Origin: Pleurocapsa minor HA4230-MV1
Lineage (GTDB): Bacteria > Cyanobacteriota > Cyanobacteriia > Cyanobacteriales > Xenococcaceae
Length of the DNA: 64,000 bases
Direction of reading: 5' to 3'
NCBI GenBank assembly: GCA_019359095.1
Contig: JAHHHZ010000017.1
Span: forward strand, 333,211-397,210
Shown: piece by piece, positions 8,338 through 17,736 of the stretch
How the letters are laid out: each line of letters opens with the position of its first letter
How positions within the stretch are numbered: position 1 is the first letter of the stretch
Translations under genes and position numbers: made by a program
The notes under the pieces: generated by a model
The model's database searches: none
What the model was told of the DNA's origin: nothing
Seen by the model: the letters and a program-made list of their open reading frames with translations, nothing else

Positions 8338-8907
8338 TTACACTATCCCAATCCGTCCTAAAGGCCAAAAGCGAAACACTGCTCGACCAATTACATTTTC
8401 TGCTGGTAAGAAACCCCAGATATGAGAGTCATTACTATTATTGCGGTTGTCTCCCATGACAAACAGCTGTCCTTCTGGCACTGTGACTGGTATTAGTTCA
8501 TATTCTGGAGGTGCAGCTATATAATCTTCGATTAAAGGTTGATTGTTGACGTATACTACTCCATGTTTGACCGCTACTGTTTCTCCTGATTTGGCGATCG
8601 CTCTTTTGATAAAAGCCTGACTCTTATCGAAATTGCCGATCATTCTTAGCATTTCTGGTGGCTGGAAGACAATAATATCGCCTTTATCTGGGGGTTGAAA
8701 TTTGTAGCCTACTTTTTCAACGACTAAGCGATCGCCTGTGGATAAAGTGGGAAACATTGATTCTGAAGGGATGTAGCGAGGTTCGGCAATAAAGAGCCGA
8801 ATAACTAACGCTAAAGCTAGCGCCACAATGACTGTGATACTGTTTTCTTTGATATTGCGCTGTAGAGCAGATTTGTTGCCTAACTTCTTGGGGTCAGTTG
8901 AAGACAT
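8338..8907 (-). CDS. lepB: Signal peptidase I
   Basis: Membrane-bound serine peptidase that removes signal peptides from exported proteins. A single N-terminal membrane segment covers about residues 23-41. The catalytic serine is S50 in PSESMFPTL and the general base lysine is K101 in FIKRAIAKSGE. The later GDNRNNSNDSHIWGF block is the family box E region. At 189 residues it matches cyanobacterial LepB proteins. It is divergent from the phosphorylase-like gene with only 32 bp between starts, and convergent with the small-gene cassette. Confidence 0.95.
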   Translation of the reverse strand: MSSTDPKKLGNKSALQRNIKENSITVIVALALALVIRLFIAEPRYIPSESMFPTLSTGDRLVVEKVGYKFQPPDKGDIIVFQPPEMLRMIGNFDKSQAFIKRAIAKSGETVAVKHGVVYVNNQPLIEDYIAAPPEYELIPVTVPEGQLFVMGDNRNNSNDSHIWGFLPAENVIGRAVFRFWPLGRIGIV

Positions 8908-8939
8908 AAATTAATTTAGATATTTGAGTAAAGTAGTAA

Positions 8940-9608
8940 ATGTTATCTATTAATACTATTGTTGTGCCTCAAGGAGCAGAATACCACGCAATTTGTCGCG
9001 GTTTAGCCAAAGCTAAGATCGATAGTATTCAAGTTATTGCTATTCCTTTGGGTGTTAAGCAGATCGACCAAGTCTTATCAGATTATTCTGAGCAAATAAA
9101 TAATTCGACCAATGTTTTAATTATGGGGTTGTGCGGTAGTTTATCTGATGATTATTATGTTGCCGACTCGGTGTTAGTCAAAAGCTGCCAAGACTTGAGC
9201 CATAATTTAATCGATCTCGATGCTAAATTGACTGGTGAGCTTCAGCAGAAATTATTAATTAATCTAGTTGCTGGTTTGACGAGCGATCGCATTATTACTC
9301 AAGCTAAAGAAAAGCTAATCCTCGCTCAAGAGTATTCCGCCACCATCGTGGAAATGGAAGGATATAGCTATGTCAGGGAATTACAGCACCAAGGAATATC
9401 TGTTGCCATGCTGAGAATAGTCAGTGACGATCTTTGTGGAGATCTTCCCGATCTAAATCAAGCCATCGATAGTCAAGGAAATCTCCAGAATTTGCCAATG
9501 GCGAGCGCCTTAATCAAACAACCCATGGCAGCAATTAGATTAATTAAAGGCTCTTTAACTGGCTTAAAAGCATTAGAACAAATTACTGCTAAACTTTTTA
9601 GCAGTTGA
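8940..9608 (+). CDS. Nucleoside phosphorylase family protein
   Basis: A 222-residue protein of the PNP/UDP phosphorylase fold. The late motif IVEMEGYSYVRELQ (about 140-153) contains the conserved Met-Glu pair of purine-type binding sites, and SDD (about 162-164) matches the catalytic Asp region. An early IMGLCGSLSDDY resembles the GxxG phosphate or ribose loop. Cyanobacterial members are annotated as 5'-methylthioadenosine nucleosidase-like or hopanoid-associated phosphorylases; which one applies is unclear. It is divergent from lepB. Confidence 0.75.
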   Translation: MLSINTIVVPQGAEYHAICRGLAKAKIDSIQVIAIPLGVKQIDQVLSDYSEQINNSTNVLIMGLCGSLSDDYYVADSVLVKSCQDLSHNLIDLDAKLTGELQQKLLINLVAGLTSDRIITQAKEKLILAQEYSATIVEMEGYSYVRELQHQGISVAMLRIVSDDLCGDLPDLNQAIDSQGNLQNLPMASALIKQPMAAIRLIKGSLTGLKALEQITAKLFSS

Positions 9609-9634
9609 TTAGCCACTGGCAATGACTTCTTAAC

Positions 9635-11899
9635 CTATTGTTCAACTGAATTTGATGAATTTGAATTCATCACCCGACGAATATTAAGAATGTCACTCAT
9701 ACTTTTAATTCGTTGAAAGACATACTCTAGCTGTTGGCGATCGCGAATATCTAAGCTCAAAGAAATTAAGGCAGGCTTGTTTCGACCAGTCTTGACTCCA
9801 GCATTACGGACATTAATCCCGCGATCGCTAAGACGTGCCAAAATATCCTTAAATACCCCGACTCGATCCATTGCTTCAATCTGAATATCGACAGGGTAAG
9901 TAAAGCTTTTACCATCCTCTGTTTGCTCATTCCAGCTAACGGGAATAATTCTTTCTCCTGGTATTTTGTCTATATTCTCACAGCCTTGACCATGAATTGA
10001 GATACCTCTAGAGCTAAGGGTTACGGCACCGATAATACACTCTCCTGGTAAGGGTGTACAACAGCCTGCTATATGATATAGCATTCCTTCTACGCCGATG
10101 ATGGGCGAGTTTCCACCTCTGTGTTTCTCATAATTGTTATTAAGATGAGCAGGAATCTCAACTTCTTCTGATGCTAATTCAGTTTGTACGGGTTGCTGCT
10201 CTTTAACTACATCTCGCAGACGATTAACCACATGATTTTGCGTGATTTCGCCATAACCTAAAGCTGCCAGTAAATCTTCAACTGAATGATAATTACAGCG
10301 TTGGGTCACAATCTGCATGGCTTCAGATTTGAGCAAAGCATCAAACCCACTTTTGCCCATTTCTTTCTCAAGTAATTCTTTCCCACGGACAATATTTTCA
10401 TCGCGGTGGGATAGTTTATACCATTGACGAATACGATTACGTGCCGTGGCTGACACCACAAAATTAAGCCAGTCCAAGCTAGGGTGACTATTTTTCTGGG
10501 TCACAATCTCGACAATATCACCATTTTCTAAAGGTTTAGACAACACTGACCAACGACCATTAACCCTCGCCCCTTTCATATGATTACCGATTTCGCTATG
10601 AATACGATAGGCAAAGTCTACGGGGGTTGCTCCCTGAGCTAGAGCCACTACATCGCCATCAGGTGTAAAGACATAAACATCGTCTTCAAACAGGTTATCT
10701 TTGACGCTTTCCATATACTCTTGAGCGTCACTAAGATCTTTTTGCCACTCTAGTAGCTGTCTAAGCCAGGTAAATTTGCTATCTTCTTCTGAAGAAATGG
10801 CAACGTTACTCGAACCTGTTTCTTTATATTTCCAGTGAGCAGCAATTCCGTATTCAGCAACCTGATGCATTTCTTTAGTCCGAATCTGAATTTCAATCGG
10901 ACGACCATTAGTCCCAACTACAGTGGTATGTAAAGACTGATAGCGATTTGGTTTTGGTAAGCCAATATAGTCTTTAAAACGACCAGGGATCGGTGTAAAA
11001 GCATCGTGAACTACTGCTAAGGCACGATAACATTCTTCGTTTGTTTGGACAATAATTCTAAAAGCAGCAATGTCATAGATTTGACTAAACTCTTTTTGCT
11101 GGCGCTGCATCTTCTGATAAATACCATAGAGATGCTTTGGTCTACCCTTCAACTCCACCACTTCGATCTTTTGGTTGTTTAAACCCGATCTCAATGTTTC
11201 GGTAACTCGAGCAATCCTCGCCTCGCGATCTGCTCTTCTTTCAGCAATTAAAGACTTGATTTCGTCATAAGCTTCTGGTTCTAAGTATTTGAAGCAAAGA
11301 TCTTCTAGTTCCCACTTAAAGCGACCAATACCTAATCTATTCGCCAAGGGAGCAAAAATTTCTCTAGTTTCCTGGCTAATCCGTCTTTGCTTTTCTGGCT
11401 TGAGGTGTTCTAACGTCCGCATGTTGTGCAGTCGATCCGCCAGCTTCACTACAATGACGCGGATATCTGTTGCCATTGCCAGGAACATTCGCCTAAAATT
11501 CTCTGCTTGACGTTCAGTAGTGCTGGAGAAATTAAACTTAGATAATTTAGTCACTCCCTCTACCAACAAACGTACCTGCACCCCGAATCGTTCCTCAATT
11601 TCTTCTGAGGTAACATCCGTATCTTCGACTACGTCGTGTAAAAAACCAGCAGCGATCGTCACACTGTCTCCGCCCAAACTCCGCAATAAGCTAGCCACCG
11701 CGATCGGATGAGCAATGTAAGGTTCTCCTGACTTACGAGTTTGTCCTTCATGAAGCTGATAGGCAAAATTGAACGCTTGACAAATTAATAAAGCATCCGA
11801 ATCCGACTCTAACGACTCTTGGTCAATGAGACATTCCTGTAGCCACTGAGGAAGCTGAACTTCATTACTACGATTTTCTATGATGGAGATAGCTGTCAT
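9635..11899 (-). CDS. spoT: RelA/SpoT-type (p)ppGpp synthetase/hydrolase
   Basis: Bifunctional stringent response enzyme of 754 residues that makes and degrades (p)ppGpp. Domains in order: HD hydrolase domain with HDVVEDT (about 88-94) and an intact HxxxH/HD pattern, RelA/SpoT synthetase domain (about 240-350, with GRPKHLYGIYQKM), TGS domain (about 400-460, VFTPDGDVVALAQGATPVDFAY), a zinc-finger/helical part (CCTPLPG), and a C-terminal ACT domain. The hydrolase motif indicates it can degrade as well as make ppGpp. Cyanobacteria usually carry one such long Rsh protein. It is a single gene and is followed by a roughly 300 bp upstream region. Confidence 0.95.
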   Translation of the reverse strand: MTAISIIENRSNEVQLPQWLQECLIDQESLESDSDALLICQAFNFAYQLHEGQTRKSGEPYIAHPIAVASLLRSLGGDSVTIAAGFLHDVVEDTDVTSEEIEERFGVQVRLLVEGVTKLSKFNFSSTTERQAENFRRMFLAMATDIRVIVVKLADRLHNMRTLEHLKPEKQRRISQETREIFAPLANRLGIGRFKWELEDLCFKYLEPEAYDEIKSLIAERRADREARIARVTETLRSGLNNQKIEVVELKGRPKHLYGIYQKMQRQQKEFSQIYDIAAFRIIVQTNEECYRALAVVHDAFTPIPGRFKDYIGLPKPNRYQSLHTTVVGTNGRPIEIQIRTKEMHQVAEYGIAAHWKYKETGSSNVAISSEEDSKFTWLRQLLEWQKDLSDAQEYMESVKDNLFEDDVYVFTPDGDVVALAQGATPVDFAYRIHSEIGNHMKGARVNGRWSVLSKPLENGDIVEIVTQKNSHPSLDWLNFVVSATARNRIRQWYKLSHRDENIVRGKELLEKEMGKSGFDALLKSEAMQIVTQRCNYHSVEDLLAALGYGEITQNHVVNRLRDVVKEQQPVQTELASEEVEIPAHLNNNYEKHRGGNSPIIGVEGMLYHIAGCCTPLPGECIIGAVTLSSRGISIHGQGCENIDKIPGERIIPVSWNEQTEDGKSFTYPVDIQIEAMDRVGVFKDILARLSDRGINVRNAGVKTGRNKPALISLSLDIRDRQQLEYVFQRIKSMSDILNIRRVMNSNSSNSVEQ

Positions 11900-12201
11900 A
11901 GATTTAAATAATATTTAGGTAATTGTGGAAGGGAAGAGTCAAATAGAAAAAATCTAGCAGAAATTTTTAATTTATACTATCTATACTCGTGCATTTAAGT
12001 CTGTTTGAACTCTAGTTGAATAGCTTTACTACGGGTAAAAATTAATAATTTTATAGTAATTTAACTAGGTAATTTAACTCACTGTTAAGACAATTAAATT
12101 ACTTACTTTTTAAACATAAAAGTCTACTTTTTACAACACACTTGTCAAACAGCAGCATCGAGTAATAGTCAAGCTTAATTAGTAAAATTTTATTCTGTCG
12201 G
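11900..12201. other. AT-rich intergenic region upstream of two divergent genes
   Basis: This stretch separates the divergent spoT-like and PatD-like genes. It is strongly AT-rich and should hold both promoters. I see no clear repeat, terminator or conserved RNA structure in it. Confidence 0.5.
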
Positions 12202-12594
12202 ATGCTTTATTTTAACTCAAAAATGTTATCTGAATCACATAATCGAGCATATCAGGATTTCTTGACTTTGTTAATTAAATTTGTGCAAGAACTATCCAAG
12301 CAAGAGCAAAAAATTAATCAATTTGAGATTAAACAAAAATTTCAAGGGTTATTAGAATGGTTTGAACAGAACGTTGCTCAACTTAGTAACCAAGATTTAG
12401 CACCAGCGCTCGCTTCTCGGTGGCAAGCAGTACAGACTGAAATCTTAAGAGAGTTTAAATTATTATCGACAGATATCTTATTTTTGGCTACCTCCCGTCA
12501 GCAGGCAACTCAACAGAAAAAACTCAAAAGTATTAATGAGCGTTTGACTAAATTAATTGGTTATTGTCAGATCATGTTAAAAGATCACAAGTAA
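12202..12594 (+). CDS. patD: PatD-like heterocyst frequency control family protein
   Basis: A 130-residue, mostly helical protein. The C-terminal half has the pattern SRWQAVQTEILREFKLLSTDILFLATSRQ and ends LTKLIGYCQIMLKDH, which matches my recollection of the PatD family. In Anabaena PatD interacts with FtsZ and affects heterocyst frequency; PatD homologues also occur in cyanobacteria without heterocysts. There are no membrane segments. Start is uncertain: an ATG at 12202 or another in-frame ATG seven codons later. The call rests on this remembered pattern only. Confidence 0.55.
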   Translation: MLYFNSKMLSESHNRAYQDFLTLLIKFVQELSKQEQKINQFEIKQKFQGLLEWFEQNVAQLSNQDLAPALASRWQAVQTEILREFKLLSTDILFLATSRQQATQQKKLKSINERLTKLIGYCQIMLKDHK

Positions 12595-12708
12595 GCAAGT
12601 ATTAAGAATTGTCTGGTGTAGCTTAAAGAAGCTCAAAGAAATATTAATCACCATTCAGACTCGTGATACTATTGCTGCCAATAATTAATTAGAGTCAAAA
12701 TTTAACTA

Positions 12709-13560
12709 GTGAGTCGATTATTAATTCGTCTAGCGATAGGCGCAATCTTCGCAGTTTTTGGCATATTCAACTATTTCACTAATGTTAGCGAAAATCCGAT
12801 TACGGGAGAACGGCAAAGAGTGCAGCTTTCTCCTGAACAGGAAGTTGTGATTGGTCGCCAGTCAGCACCACAGATGGCAGCACAGCACGGCAACCTCTAT
12901 CCCGATCGAATCTTACAAGACTATATAGATGAAGTAGGAAATCGAGTTATTCAGAATTCGGTAGCCAAAAATTCAGCTTATCCTTTTGAGTTTCATCTTT
13001 TGCGCGATCCCCAAACGATTAATGCTTTTGCCCTACCTGGAGGGCAAGTGTTTCTGACCGCAGCTTTACTGAGTAAATTAAATTCTGAAGCACAGCTAGC
13101 AGGGGTTTTGGGTCATGAAGTTGGTCATGTGATTGGTAGACATGGTGCAGAACATTTAGCCAAACAACAGCTAGGGAGTGCCTTAGTCAATGCAGTAGGA
13201 GTTGCCGCCAGCGATAGTCCTGGTAGTGGTAGACAGGCAGCAATTTTAGCCCAGGCGGTAAATCAAATGGTCAACCTCAAATATGGTCGAGAAGACGAAT
13301 TAGAAAGCGATCGCCTGGGATTTCAATTTATGACTGAAGCGGGTTATAACCCTGTAGGCATCGTTGAGTTAATGAAAATTCTTGATTCTGCTAGAGGTGA
13401 TGCAGGAGGACAGCCAGAGTTTATGAGTACTCACCCCAATCCAGGAAATCGAATTGAGAAATTAATTGCCATCATTAACCAGACTTTCCCCAATGGTGTT
13501 CCCCCTCAACTACAGCAAAATCAAGACCGTTTTGCCAGAGTAGTTGGCGATCGCCTTTAA
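12709..13560 (+). CDS. M48 family metalloprotease
   Basis: A 283-residue zinc protease with an N-terminal membrane anchor or signal segment (about 4-22). The catalytic motif is H136-E-V-G-H140, and the third zinc ligand lies in the later EDELESDRLGFQFM block. The THPNPGNRIEKL motif is also typical. Family members such as BepA and LoiP act in the periplasm on misassembled outer membrane proteins, so a similar envelope quality-control role is likely. The start is a GTG at 12709; no ATG precedes the conserved N-terminus. The DUF456 gene follows 55 bp downstream and may be in the same unit. Confidence 0.9.
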   Translation: MSRLLIRLAIGAIFAVFGIFNYFTNVSENPITGERQRVQLSPEQEVVIGRQSAPQMAAQHGNLYPDRILQDYIDEVGNRVIQNSVAKNSAYPFEFHLLRDPQTINAFALPGGQVFLTAALLSKLNSEAQLAGVLGHEVGHVIGRHGAEHLAKQQLGSALVNAVGVAASDSPGSGRQAAILAQAVNQMVNLKYGREDELESDRLGFQFMTEAGYNPVGIVELMKILDSARGDAGGQPEFMSTHPNPGNRIEKLIAIINQTFPNGVPPQLQQNQDRFARVVGDRL

Positions 13561-13615
13561 CTGAAATAGGAAATAGGAAAGGGCTATAAATGCAAACCCG
13601 TTATTAAATTTAACT

Positions 13616-14161
13616 ATGGATATAATTACTATTTATTGGATTGTCTTAGCTGTCATGGCAATTGGGGTCATCGGGTCAATGATTCCTGGACTTCCTGGCA
13701 GCAGTATTATTTTAGCGGCGATTGTAGGTTGGAGTATCTTCACAGGTTTTGCTGGCATAGGCTGGCCAATGATTTTAATCTTTGTGGTCTTAATTCTCAG
13801 CGCAGGAGTGGAATATTTGGCGTTATATTTTGGCGCAAAACAGTCTGGGGCGAGTAAATGGAGTCAGTATGGTGCGATCGCGGGGATGGTCTTAGGCTTT
13901 GTGGGTTTACTACCAGCTTTGCCCTTTGGCGGGCCTTTAATCGGCGTATTGTTGGGTGCAATTATCGGCGCTTTTGTCGGGGAATATGCTTATCGTAGCA
14001 ATCTTGAAGGTTCAGAACGGATGCAGCAGGCACTAAAAGCAAGTGCAGGTGTTGTGGTTGCCTCTTTAATTGGTAACCTGATTGAAGCATTGCTAGCAGC
14101 TTTAGCCGTAGCCATATTTATTTATTCCACCTGGTCGTTTGTGTTTATTGGCAGCAGTTAG
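13616..14161 (+). CDS. DUF456 family membrane protein
   Basis: A 181-residue integral membrane protein with about five hydrophobic segments. The GSMIPGLPGSSIILAA block near the N-terminus and glycine-rich GPLIGVLLGAIIGAFVGEY loop are typical of DUF456. No function is established for the family; it is found widely in bacteria. It follows the M48 protease gene by 55 bp on the same strand. Confidence 0.85.
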   Translation: MDIITIYWIVLAVMAIGVIGSMIPGLPGSSIILAAIVGWSIFTGFAGIGWPMILIFVVLILSAGVEYLALYFGAKQSGASKWSQYGAIAGMVLGFVGLLPALPFGGPLIGVLLGAIIGAFVGEYAYRSNLEGSERMQQALKASAGVVVASLIGNLIEALLAALAVAIFIYSTWSFVFIGSS

Positions 14162-14255
14162 CAGACAGCAGGCAAAAGCGATCCACAATTTTTAGAGAAC
14201 CGCTAGAATCAATATATATTAAGCATTAGTTATTTGGTGCGAACAAGATATTTTT

Positions 14256-15443
14256 ATGAGCGCAACAAGAATTTGTATTGTCGGTGGTGGTTTTGGTGGT
14301 CTTTATACGGCTTTGCGCCTGAGTGAATTTCCCTGGCAAAGTGCAGACAAGCCAGAAATAACTCTGATCGATCAAAGCGATCGCTTTTTGTTTTCGCCTT
14401 TGCTCTATGAATTGATTACCGAAGAGATGCAGAGTTGGGAGATTGCCCCACCTTTTGCCGAACTCTTGGCAAATACAGGCATTATTTTTCAGCAGGGTAG
14501 CGTTACTGAAATTGACATCGAAGGGAAGCAAGTTACTCTACACAACGAGCAAAAAATCGACTACGACAAGCTAGTGCTTTCTACGGGGGGGAGAACTCCT
14601 GTCGAGTCCACCCCAGGCGCAAAAGACTATGCTCTACCATTTCGTTCCCTTAATGATGCTTATCGTCTTCAAGAAAAGTTGAGGCTATTGGAGGAAAGCG
14701 ATCGCGATCGAATTCGGATTGCCGTAGTTGGCGGTGGCTACAGTGGCGTGGAGTTGGCCTGTAAGCTGGCGGATCGCTTAGGTGAAAAGGGCAGAATTCG
14801 CATTATTGACCGAGGAACGCAAATTCTGAAAGATAGTTCTGAATTTAATCGAGAAACGGCGATTAAAGCCCTGGAAAAAAATCAAATCTGGCAAGATTTA
14901 GAAACCGAAGTCGAGCAAGTTACCTCAGACAGTATTACTCTAATTTATAAAGGTCAACCTGATACGATTCCCGTCGATTTAGTTTTATGGACTGTCGGCA
15001 ACCGCGTTTCTGAATTAATCAGTAAACTTCCTCTGCCACAAAATGAGCAAGGATTATTAGAAATTGAGCCTACTTTACTAGTTAAAGGAAGAGAAGATAT
15101 TTTTGCCTTGGGAGATGCTGCCAACAGTTACGATGGCGACGGCAAACCTCTACCTGCTACAGCTCAAGTAGCTTTTCAGCAGTCTGATTACTGTGCTTGG
15201 AATATTTGGGCATCGGCAACTAATCGTCCTTTATTGTCTTTCCGTTATCAGCCTTTGGGGGAAATGATGACCTTGGGTACAGACAACGCTACAATCAGCG
15301 GTTTAGGTTTAAAATTAGATGGCCCGATGGCGTATGTGGCTAGGCGTTTGATCTATTTATATCGTTTACCAACCTTGAAACATCAGTTAACTGTCGGGTT
15401 TAATTGGATTACTCAGCCTATAGTTGAACTGTTGTCGTCTTAA
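14256..15443 (+). CDS. Type II NADH dehydrogenase-like FAD oxidoreductase
   Basis: A 395-residue two-dinucleotide-binding flavoprotein. FAD binding is shown by G10-G-G-F-G-G15, and the NAD(P)H site by VVGGGYSGVELACKLA (about 155-170). The late block EDIFALGDAANSYDG is the second FAD motif. These match NDH-2/Ndb proteins, which oxidise NAD(P)H and reduce quinone at the membrane without pumping protons; other members of the family reduce menaquinone or act in chlorophyll or quinone pathways. The acyltransferase gene begins 7 bp after its stop, so the two are probably cotranscribed. Confidence 0.85.
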   Translation: MSATRICIVGGGFGGLYTALRLSEFPWQSADKPEITLIDQSDRFLFSPLLYELITEEMQSWEIAPPFAELLANTGIIFQQGSVTEIDIEGKQVTLHNEQKIDYDKLVLSTGGRTPVESTPGAKDYALPFRSLNDAYRLQEKLRLLEESDRDRIRIAVVGGGYSGVELACKLADRLGEKGRIRIIDRGTQILKDSSEFNRETAIKALEKNQIWQDLETEVEQVTSDSITLIYKGQPDTIPVDLVLWTVGNRVSELISKLPLPQNEQGLLEIEPTLLVKGREDIFALGDAANSYDGDGKPLPATAQVAFQQSDYCAWNIWASATNRPLLSFRYQPLGEMMTLGTDNATISGLGLKLDGPMAYVARRLIYLYRLPTLKHQLTVGFNWITQPIVELLSS

Positions 15444-15450
15444 TCTTTCG

Positions 15451-16644
15451 ATGTCCGATCCTAAATTTATCCCGCCTCAGCAAAACCCTCTGCTGGTTCG
15501 CTTAGCTCAAAGTATATTTTATCTAGTAACTTACCTGGCTTTCAAGTTTAGCCTCATAGTATCTGAAGAGGATCTAGCAAAGGTAAGGGCGATCGCTTGT
15601 GATCGAGTCGTCTATCTACCCAATCATTCCAACCTAGATGATGGTGTTGCAGTGTTTCAATTGTCTGCACGCATCGGACAGTTGTTTCATTACGTAGTGG
15701 CGATTGAGGCTTTTCAAGGTGTAGTTGGCAAGTTAATACAGCTGGTTGGCGCTTATTCCCTGCGTCGAGGCGTAGGCGATCGCTCTAGCGTCATACAAAC
15801 CCTCACAATACTCCAGCAACCCCAATGTAAGCTAGTAATTTTTCCTGAAGGGGGTTGTTCCTATCAAAATGATACTGTGATCCCGTTTCGCACTGGGGCA
15901 ATTGAGCTATCTTTTAAGGCACTAGAAAAGTTAGTTAAACAAGAAAATACAGTCCCCGACTTTTATTTAGTACCTGTTAGCTTAAAATACTGTTACCCCA
16001 AAGCTACAAACAAACAAATTGACCAAGCTCTTACTCGTCTAGAACATGCTTTAGCTCTTAAAGCGATTCAGGACGATCGTTACTCTCGTTTAAGGGCGAT
16101 CGCCGAAAAAGTCTTAACTAGTCTTGAGACGGAATATCATGTTGCTGTCGAGCAAACCGACTGGAATCAACGCTGTCAAAATCTGAGAAAACAAATGCTG
16201 GGCTACTGTGAAGCAAAATTAGCCATAGCTACCAAAAATCAATTAGGCGATCGCGAAGCCAATCGCGAACGAGTTTATCGAGTACAGTCTATTCTACGCA
16301 ACCTGAGCGATCCAGATCAAAAAGCAGCTATAGACTATGAACACCTCTACCTAACTACCGTTCGGCTACTCAATTTTGATGCCATCTATGATGGCTACGT
16401 GGCAGAAAAACCGACAATCGAAAGATATTTCGCCACAATAGATCGTTTAGAAAGAGAAGTTTTTAAAATTGATCGACCGAAATTTAAAGGATGGCGAGAA
16501 ATCACCGCTAAAATAGGTACGCCAATTAATCTCAAAAATTATTGGCAAAAATATCACAGCGATCGACCCTCAACTTCACGCGAACAAATCATCAATCACC
16601 TAACTGAAATTGCTCAGCAGGAAGTCCAGGCTAATCTCAGCTAA
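15451..16644 (+). CDS. PlsC-family acyltransferase
   Basis: A 397-residue acyltransferase of the glycerol phosphate type. The motif NHSNLDD (H-x4-D) and the FPEGG-type motif (IFPEGGCSYQND) are both present in the first half. The C-terminal half, about 180 residues, is extra and is not part of the basic acyltransferase domain. A start at 15451 was chosen over the 15424 frame start because the earlier codons lie inside the NDH-2 gene. It probably acts at the membrane on lysophospholipids or related acceptors. Confidence 0.8.
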   Translation: MSDPKFIPPQQNPLLVRLAQSIFYLVTYLAFKFSLIVSEEDLAKVRAIACDRVVYLPNHSNLDDGVAVFQLSARIGQLFHYVVAIEAFQGVVGKLIQLVGAYSLRRGVGDRSSVIQTLTILQQPQCKLVIFPEGGCSYQNDTVIPFRTGAIELSFKALEKLVKQENTVPDFYLVPVSLKYCYPKATNKQIDQALTRLEHALALKAIQDDRYSRLRAIAEKVLTSLETEYHVAVEQTDWNQRCQNLRKQMLGYCEAKLAIATKNQLGDREANRERVYRVQSILRNLSDPDQKAAIDYEHLYLTTVRLLNFDAIYDGYVAEKPTIERYFATIDRLEREVFKIDRPKFKGWREITAKIGTPINLKNYWQKYHSDRPSTSREQIINHLTEIAQQEVQANLS

Positions 16645-16699
16645 ATTAATTACTGATGTTAAGCACCTGCTAATTTACTCTATAGTTTTTGCGTTGGGG

Positions 16700-16862
16700 T
16701 TTTGCCCTAAAGGATATGCCCTAAAGGACTAGCTTCGCGTCGCGTAGCGGTATCTCCAACTATGCGACTTGTCCTAAAGGATACTGCTCCGCATATGCCG
16801 CTTAGTTCGGTAGACAAGTGCTTTAGCACTAGCTTCGCGTCGGGAATTAGGGACTTGGGGCA
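16700..16862. repeat. Dispersed short repeats of the CCTAAAGGA / CTTCGCGTCG family
   Basis: In this gap, CCTAAAGGA-type units (16708, 16721, 16772) and CTAGCTTCGCGTC units occur several times, in some cases joined as CCTAAAGGACTAGCTTCGCG. The same units occur at about 25605-25690, 25906-25970, 29360-29395, 36985-37010, 44713-44742 and 45838-45935. A short direct repeat of CTCCCTAT also lies at 16871-16893. Nothing else is seen in the gap 16645-16938. Confidence 0.75.
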
Positions 16863-16938
16863 ATAATTATCTCCCTATCTCCCTATCTCCCTACATAATT
16901 GTAATTACTAACTTTTTTCTGCCTAACGTCAGTTAATC

Positions 16939-17661
16939 ATGCAAATATTAGACCAATTACCCCGCGAGTCTCTACCCAAAGTCATTTTTTTTGATGCTAT
17001 GGGTACTTTATTCGATCTAAAAACTAGTGTCGGGGAAATATACCATCAATATGCCCATCAATATGGTGTAGAAATAGATGCAGAACAGATAGAACAGGCT
17101 TTTGCAAATAGCTTTAAATCTGCCCCTCCATTAGGATTTTCGCCTAATGAACTAACAATAATTAAGCAACAGGAATTTGACTGGTGGAAACAAGTAGTAT
17201 CAGCAACTTTTGAGCAGTTAGAGGTATTAGAAAACTTTAGCGATTTTAATGCTTTTTTTAGGGAAATATATCTTTATTTTGGGACGAAAGATCCTTGGTA
17301 TGTATTTCCTGATACTGTTAATTGTTTAACTAAATGCAGCGATCGCAAAATTGAATTAGGCGTTATTTCTAATTTTGACAGTCGCTTAATAAAAGTACTG
17401 AATCTCTTAGATCTAGATCAGTTTTTTACTAGTATTACCATTTCTTCAGTGGCGGGATTTGCCAAGCCGAAGTCTAATATTTTCCAGCTCGCTTTGAGTA
17501 AACATAATTTGCCCTCAGACCAAGCATGGCATATTGGCGATAGTCCAACTGAAGATTACGCAGGCGCAAAAAATGCAGGATTAAGCTCATTCTGGTTAAA
17601 TCGCTCAGCCTATTCATTGAATATTGAAAATCAACTACCCAATTTATGGAGTCTGGGATAA
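16939..17661 (+). CDS. HAD-superfamily hydrolase (HDHD3-like)
   Basis: A 240-residue HAD-fold protein. The nucleophile loop reads FFD19-A-M21-G-T: the first Asp is present but the second Asp of the usual DxD is Met. The C-terminal GDSPTEDYAGAKNAGL block and the PKSNIFQLA block are typical of HDHD3/REG-2-like HAD-IA proteins. A non-Asp at the second position occurs in several cyanobacterial members (for example DAVGT), so it may still be functional by a changed mechanism or be a binding protein. Its substrate is unknown. Confidence 0.8.
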   Translation: MQILDQLPRESLPKVIFFDAMGTLFDLKTSVGEIYHQYAHQYGVEIDAEQIEQAFANSFKSAPPLGFSPNELTIIKQQEFDWWKQVVSATFEQLEVLENFSDFNAFFREIYLYFGTKDPWYVFPDTVNCLTKCSDRKIELGVISNFDSRLIKVLNLLDLDQFFTSITISSVAGFAKPKSNIFQLALSKHNLPSDQAWHIGDSPTEDYAGAKNAGLSSFWLNRSAYSLNIENQLPNLWSLG

Positions 17662-17736
17662 ACTTGTCAATATATAGTGCTTTATATAGACATTTTTAGA
17701 CATTTTAACAGCGTTTAAGGACACGGGGGATAGTAG

